Of a stretch of 64,000 nucleotides of DNA, positions 59,544 to 64,000 are shown piece after piece; the stretch's first letter is position 1, and every line of letters begins with the position of its first letter. Source of the DNA: Amborella trichopoda (taxonomy: Eukaryota; Streptophyta; Magnoliopsida; Amborellales; Amborellaceae); NCBI RefSeq assembly GCF_000471905.2, contig NW_006499810.1, positions 4,214,643 to 4,278,642 on the forward strand. The letters run 5' to 3'. A program made the translations under genes and the position numbers. The notes beneath the pieces are model-generated. The model ran no database searches. It was not told where the DNA came from and saw only the letters and a program-made list of their open reading frames with translations.

Positions 59544-59920
59544 TTCGATTATGGATTACAAAAAAAAAAACAAACATTTCGATCATGGATTACAAAAAAA
59601 AAACAAACATTTCGATCATGGATTACAAAACATTCGATCTTGGATTACAAAAAATTCTATCATGGGTTACAAAAAAAAAAAAAAAAAAAAGTCGATCATG
59701 GATTACAAGAAAAAAAACAAACATTTCGATCATGGATTACAAAAATTCGATCATGGATTACAAAAAATTCGATCATGGGTTACAAAAAAAAAAAACAAAA
59801 AATTTGATCATGGATTACCAAAAAAAAAAAAACAACTCGATCATGGATTAAAAAAAAATCGATCAAGTACTACAAAAAAATCTATCATGGACTACAAAAA
59901 TACAAAAAAAAAAAAAAAAA
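59544..59920 (+). repeat. A-rich tandem array, right part
   Basis: Same TTCGATCATGGATTACAAAA unit as 58250-58578, about thirteen copies with variable A runs. Confidence 0.9.
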
Positions 59921-60119
59921 ATTACCGTACGGGACTCGCTGATTCACTGTACAGGACTCGCCGATTCCGTACAGTGAATCGATGAGTCACTGTGCAGAAT
60001 CGTCCGGTTATCTCTAGAACCGGATGATTCCCGATTTTTTTGCCTATTCGATCCGTCCATGGAGATTCTTGAGTCGAACCGGGCGAGTCCGGTTCGACTC
60101 GGCGTTTTTTTAAACACTG

Positions 60120-60127
60120 ATTGAAAG
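60120..60127. other. Target site duplication, right copy
   Basis: ATTGAAAG directly after the hAT right end; identical to 57505-57512. Confidence 0.85.
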
Positions 60128-60430
60128 AGTTCACGTAAAAAAAAAAAAATATTGGTTACACAGTAGCATGCTAAAAAAATCTAGCATTAAAAGAAAATGT
60201 TACCTTGATGATGAGCAAGAAATAAAGACGAAGAGAGAAAAAAAAAAAAACGATTTGTTTCTCTTTGTCTTTGCATAATTAGGTTGCAAAGTTAGATAAA
60301 AAAGTATAATAATCGATGAACACGAATTAAACATGAAAATAATATAAAGAGAGCAAGAATAAAATAATAAATAAATAAATAAATAATGAAACTTGGAAAC
60401 TGTGGGTTATGAGCGCACTACGCTTCCACA

Positions 60431-60446
60431 ACCCGCTCTGATATTA
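60431..60446 (-). other. Primer-binding site of Copia element II
   Basis: Minus strand reads TTAATATCAGAGCGGG, a slightly altered version of the TGGTATCAGAGC Met-type site, beside the 5' LTR. Confidence 0.75.
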
Positions 60447-60447
60447 A

Positions 60448-60737
60448 TGTTGCAATATGTGGGAAGAGATGGATCCTTGAATTCCTAGGATTAGGGGCAG
60501 TGTCGTGAGACTAAGGATCGCAGAGAGGGATGGAGAAGGCCGTTCTCCGACTTCCTCCTGAAATCTCTGAGTAAATGTGGCTCTATAATCCTGGAAAGTG
60601 GGTGGTTACTTTCTAGCAGTTAGATAACCACATTTTCTCTCTCTAATATGCCTCTCTATTTTAGTGATAAACATTAAATTATAAAAGAAAGAAAATTGCA
60701 CGTTTAAAGTCCCCATGGCCGCACACGTGTACCAACA
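60448..60737 (-). repeat. 5' LTR of Copia element II
   Basis: TGTTGCAATATGTGGGAAG on the left and ..GTACCAACA on the right; homologous to 51665-52024. Confidence 0.9.
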
Positions 60738-61280
60738 CATAAACATGTACATAGACACAAATATGAGACAAAGAGATGGAAATTTATCAAAATTGTCACA
60801 AGGAGACGAACAATTTTATATTTTACCTACGCTTTTAACTGGATTCCAAAATACCCAAAAAAAAAGGTCTTGAGTTGAAATATTATAATATTATATCATG
60901 TCATATATTATATATATTATTAATGGAATTTATATTATATAGCATAAATTTATTACAAATTATATATAATATATAATATTAATATATATTTATTATATAT
61001 TGATCATTGAAAAAGTATTGCTTCAAGCGCCTAATCATTTTCTCCAAAACCAAATTATGCTTATAATATTTATTTATTCTTTTTAGAAAAAACAATAAAT
61101 GTAAATTTTAAACAATTTTTTACACTTTGTTTGGGATTTTCTTCAGAATTTTAGAGTTTTTTGGGATTTGTTTTACCAAATTTTTATTTTTTTAAAAAAC
61201 AATCGGGGCACTAATTGGCCGATCTAATTGGATCGGGCAAGGACTGACTAGTCGGCCCGATCCGGTATTTTGAACACTGC
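60738..61280. other. AT-rich DNA ending in a hAT-like terminus
   Basis: No gene seen. The right side (61195-61279) has hAT-like subterminal repeats (CGGGGCACTAATTGGCCGAT, GGCCCGATCCGG) and ends TTTTGAACACTG; reversed, CAGTGTTCAAAATACCGG resembles a hAT end. The partner end was not found. Confidence 0.4.
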
Positions 61281-61532
61281 CAGAAACCTTGCCTTGCTCT
61301 CGGCCCTCTCTCTCCTTTAACCTGATAGTCTCTCTCTCACTCCTTATCTCCACTTGTTGTAGGGCCTATCTCCCTCTCTCTCTCTCTCTCATTGCCCTAT
61401 TTCTATTATCCTATAGGTCTCTCTCTTATAGATTCAGGCTTTTTTTGGGGAAACAATAGGCTTCTCAAAGAAGGGATAAATTCTAAATTTGAAAGATTTT
61501 GGGCAATCTCAGGTTTTTGTAGCAAATCTAAT
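61281..61532. other. CT-rich spacer before LTR
   Basis: CTCTCTCTCT microsatellite stretches (61310-61395) and no coding signal. Confidence 0.6.
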
Positions 61533-64000
61533 TGTTGGAAGGTATTTTCATCAATATGAGGCCCTCGCTCAATAAAGGCCTCGCAAGTAGTGGAAATTTC
61601 GACAGTCTCAGAACAACCCCAGAATTGGTTAGGATCTCATGAGGTCTCTCAAAAGTCTCCTATCAAGTTTCGTCGCATACCAACATATCTAAGGCAGTGC
61701 AGACTGAGACACAGTTTTGGCACAATCGGCCTCTAGCACCCTGAAACGGACCCCTATAACTAGAGCTACAATTTCAGCATCTCAAATTGTTGTGGGACCA
61801 CCACCCTTGGTTTTAACCCAAACAAACACTCTAGGAAGAAGTTAAAGGTGAAAGAGCGAAACAGGAGGAGCTACACGCTATTCCTGTGCGGCCACCCTGC
61901 AACACTACACCATTAAAGGGACAGTCACGATCAGTGACTTTCGACATTCACATCTTGGCCATCCCACATCGGATCGTGCTCAAATTTGGTGAGCATGTCG
62001 TCTAGTGAAGACGAGCGATTCGATATGTGGTACTCCTCGTGACGATACTCGAGCGCGAAGTAAAGTTAGAGAGAAATTGCTGATCCGTGAAGAAAGTGCA
62101 GGAAGTTCAACAGCGTCGTGCCTTGCTCAAGCTGCCAAATCACCCTGCTCGCGAGGCCGATTGACCCGAAACCAAATCCATTGCGGGCGTAAGATCTAGG
62201 GCCATCTCTGACCCGAACTCCATACATGATGAACGGTTGGATTTTGTACACGAATCCGACAAATAGAATGTAAATTCCATCGTCGAAATCCTTGATTCCG
62301 GCAAAAATTCCAAACTTGCAAAATCTTTGTTCGGCCACGGAATCAAGCTACGCTTGGTGCCCCGTGATCGTAGCGGCATGCTTAGTGTGATTTAGCAAAG
62401 AAAACACAGGAAAACATCAAGGAATGAACACATTAGCGATTTGAAGTTTCAAGATCTACTCAAAATTCAAGTCACATGATCGTACATCAAAAACACGATC
62501 CATGTCTCGAAGTTGGTATCAAATCGACACCATGCCGAGCCCTACAAGAAAACAATGATCTTACAATTAACCGGGCATCAGAACGACCTCGGATCAACCA
62601 TGCAAGAACACGCAAGTCTTAGGGCAATACTGGGACTATTATGGAATTTCACAACTTGTTAAGAAGGGGCAAATCTATCATTTTGCACCATATTTTCTAA
62701 TTTCTTTTAAATCAATTTAATCTTAATTTCCTGTAATTAGGATTACTTTTGATCATCCACCCATGTTTGGGTCACACTTCTATATATACGTACCACCATT
62801 GTACATAAAAAAAAGAGAAGGCAGACACATACACACACAAGAGAGAGTTTTCACTTAATACAAATTTTTGTTTCTTATCATTGTGGTGTTATGCTTGAGA
62901 GAGAGGGTGAGGTGAAAGAAACTTTCGACCGGTACCCATAGGGTTGAGGTAAATCTTATCTCGTTTCTTTTTCTTTTCTTCTTCTCTCTCCCTTCTCCCC
63001 TCTCTTCTCCCTCTTCTCCGTTAGATTCCCTCATAGAGACCTGCACAGCAGTGGTAGTGCTGTGCAGGCCTCTACCTTGGTCTCACAGGTCGCACATAGT
63101 GATGGCAGCACCATGCACGAGTCTCCCACCCCTCATTCTCGTCTGTCTCTTTCTCTCAGTGAAGTTTGTAGATGGCACTGCCCCTCGCCTCCTATAGACG
63201 AAGCTTTGATGTCTCGGTGAAGAACCTAGATGGCGAAGTGTGTTGCCGCCTACAAGAGTCTTCCTCTGCTGCGCATTTAGATGGCGATACCTATCGTCGC
63301 CCACTAGAGGCCCTGGCAATACCCGCCGCCTTCTGTGAGATTCCTCTATGCGTCTAGTTATCGCCGTTCGCCTTGTGTCCCACACTTATCGTCGTGAAAC
63401 CTAGGAGACACCATCATCGTATGCCTTCTCAGGAGCTAGCGCCGTCCATAGGGATGCGCCGCTTCCATGCATTGCCTACCGCAATGTCTATCGAAGTCCG
63501 ACTTTCCCCTTCTCTTCACCGACTCGTTCTTTCTTCTCCACCTTTTTCTCTTCTCACTTGATTGGGGGTAGGCCTAGCCTAGCGCTGACATGCCGACCTC
63601 GGTTCTGAGTAGTATTGCTGCCGTGCTGATCCTTGAACCATGCCCGTCTTGCTACCGCTCCGAGTCGATAACTTCTGGCCATCATGCTAATCTCGCCCTT
63701 CCTTCGAGTTCTCTTCTCCTTTCTACCTTTCGTCTAACCTTGCACTTCATCGCCTTCTCCCATGAATGTGCATTACCCCAAGATAAGGGTGGGTGATTTT
63801 CAACCCACTTATATTAGAAATTAACCGTAGAAGTGTTGTGTAGAAAAACAGGAGGATTACAAGTCAAGGGAGGCGATTTCGAACCAACTCAAGCAGCTAG
63901 GGGGCGTTCTTCATGATCTAGGAGGGCACTCATGTGAGCCAGCTTGAGTAAGTCCCAAACATATCTAAAATTCCTCTCTCATTATTTGGTATACCTGCCC
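61533..64000 (+). repeat. LTR D of the element A/C family, running off the window
   Basis: Starts TGTTGGAAGGTATTTTCATC and follows element A's 3' LTR along its length: CTAGCACCCTGAAACGGACC near 61735, TTCGATATGTGG near 62015, TATATATACGTACCACCATT near 62782, the pyrimidine tract near 62965, and GGTATACCTGCCC at the end. By comparison about 180 bases remain outside. The sequence before it has no minisatellites, so it is more likely a 5' LTR of a further element, or a solo LTR, than a 3' LTR. Confidence 0.85.

Larger units (their letters stand above)
57513..60119. mobile_element. hAT-type DNA transposon, non-autonomous or decayed
   Basis: Left end CAATGGTTTAAAAAACGG pairs with the reversed right end CAGTGTTTAAAAAAACGCC. 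An identical 8-base sequence, ATTGAAAG, flanks both ends (57505-57512 and 60120-60127); 8-base duplications are the hAT signature. Subterminal regions are full of short CGGATCGG/GACTCGCCGA-type repeats, also usual for hAT. The interior has a minus-strand ORF (58288-57947), an A-rich tandem array and an assembly gap. It is inserted in the untranslated leader of Copia element II. Confidence 0.85.
51665..60737 (-). mobile_element. Copia element II with both LTRs (fossil, hAT insertion inside)
   Basis: On the minus strand: 5' LTR (60737-60448), Met-type primer site, gag, integrase, reverse transcriptase, RNase H, polypurine tract, 3' LTR (52024-51665). Flanks read CATAG on the left and CATAA on the right, a probable 5-base target duplication with one change. 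A hAT-type element sits between the 5' LTR and gag. The coding parts have many breaks. Over the first ~80 bases the LTRs differ at about 12% of sites by eye, so it is old. The hAT insertion came later. Confidence 0.85.

Noticed and set aside
58488-59985. ORFs of 336-439 codons around the gap
   Set aside because: Mostly N, and the ends are translations of the A-rich tandem repeat.
1-64000. tRNA or rRNA genes
   Set aside because: No cloverleaf-type or rRNA-like sequence was noticed on reading; the only tRNA-related sequences are retroelement primer sites.

Overview
This window is a stretch of flowering-plant nuclear DNA made almost entirely of old, nested LTR retrotransposons, with one convincing host gene. 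The plant origin follows from the U-box/ARM E3 ligase gene closest to Arabidopsis PUB8, from Ty3/Gypsy Tat-lineage polyprotein pieces (tRNA-Arg-like primer site, two RNase H regions), from plant-type Copia elements primed by initiator tRNA-Met, and from hAT and MITE-like DNA elements. Nothing in it narrows the plant down to a species.

Layout. 1-13696: element A, a long-LTR Tat-like Gypsy element on +, entered inside its 5' LTR; it holds gag and protease remains, a short antisense block and large minisatellite arrays, then its 3' LTR (11039-13696). 13697-31942: element C, same family, on -, with A lying inside its 3' LTR. C carries gag and protease remains on - and, on +, an antisense region coding a plant mobile domain (PMD, aminotransferase-like) protein driven from its own TATA-type promoter. 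31943-33375: LTR-like and unassigned sequence. 33376-38440: element E, a Tat relative on + that does carry reverse transcriptase, RNase H, a second archaeal-type RNase H and integrase. 38450-39175: LTR-like fragment. 39176-43278: Copia element I on -. 43279-45104: spacer with a MITE. 45513-46640: the PUB8-like gene on -. 46871-51664: tandem duplication, MITE, a long degenerate inverted repeat and AT-rich DNA. 51665-60737: Copia element II on - with both LTRs, itself split by a hAT-type element (57513-60119) that keeps an 8-bp target duplication and contains an A-rich tandem array with a 965-base assembly gap. 61533-64000: a further LTR of the A/C family running off the window.

How it fits together. 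A and C look like a non-autonomous family: gag plus protease, no recognisable reverse transcriptase or integrase, an antisense gene with a conserved promoter and a conserved hairpin just after it, and a hypervariable minisatellite zone. E is a plausible kind of autonomous partner because it has related gag/protease sequence plus the replication enzymes. All retroelements here are fossils with many breaks; by-eye LTR comparisons (about 14% difference over 150 bases for A, about 12% over 80 bases for Copia II) suggest insertions millions of years old. The most interesting points are the antisense PMD module with its shared promoter/hairpin, a pol-independent protein domain shared by A and C, the minisatellite zones, and the hAT insertion.
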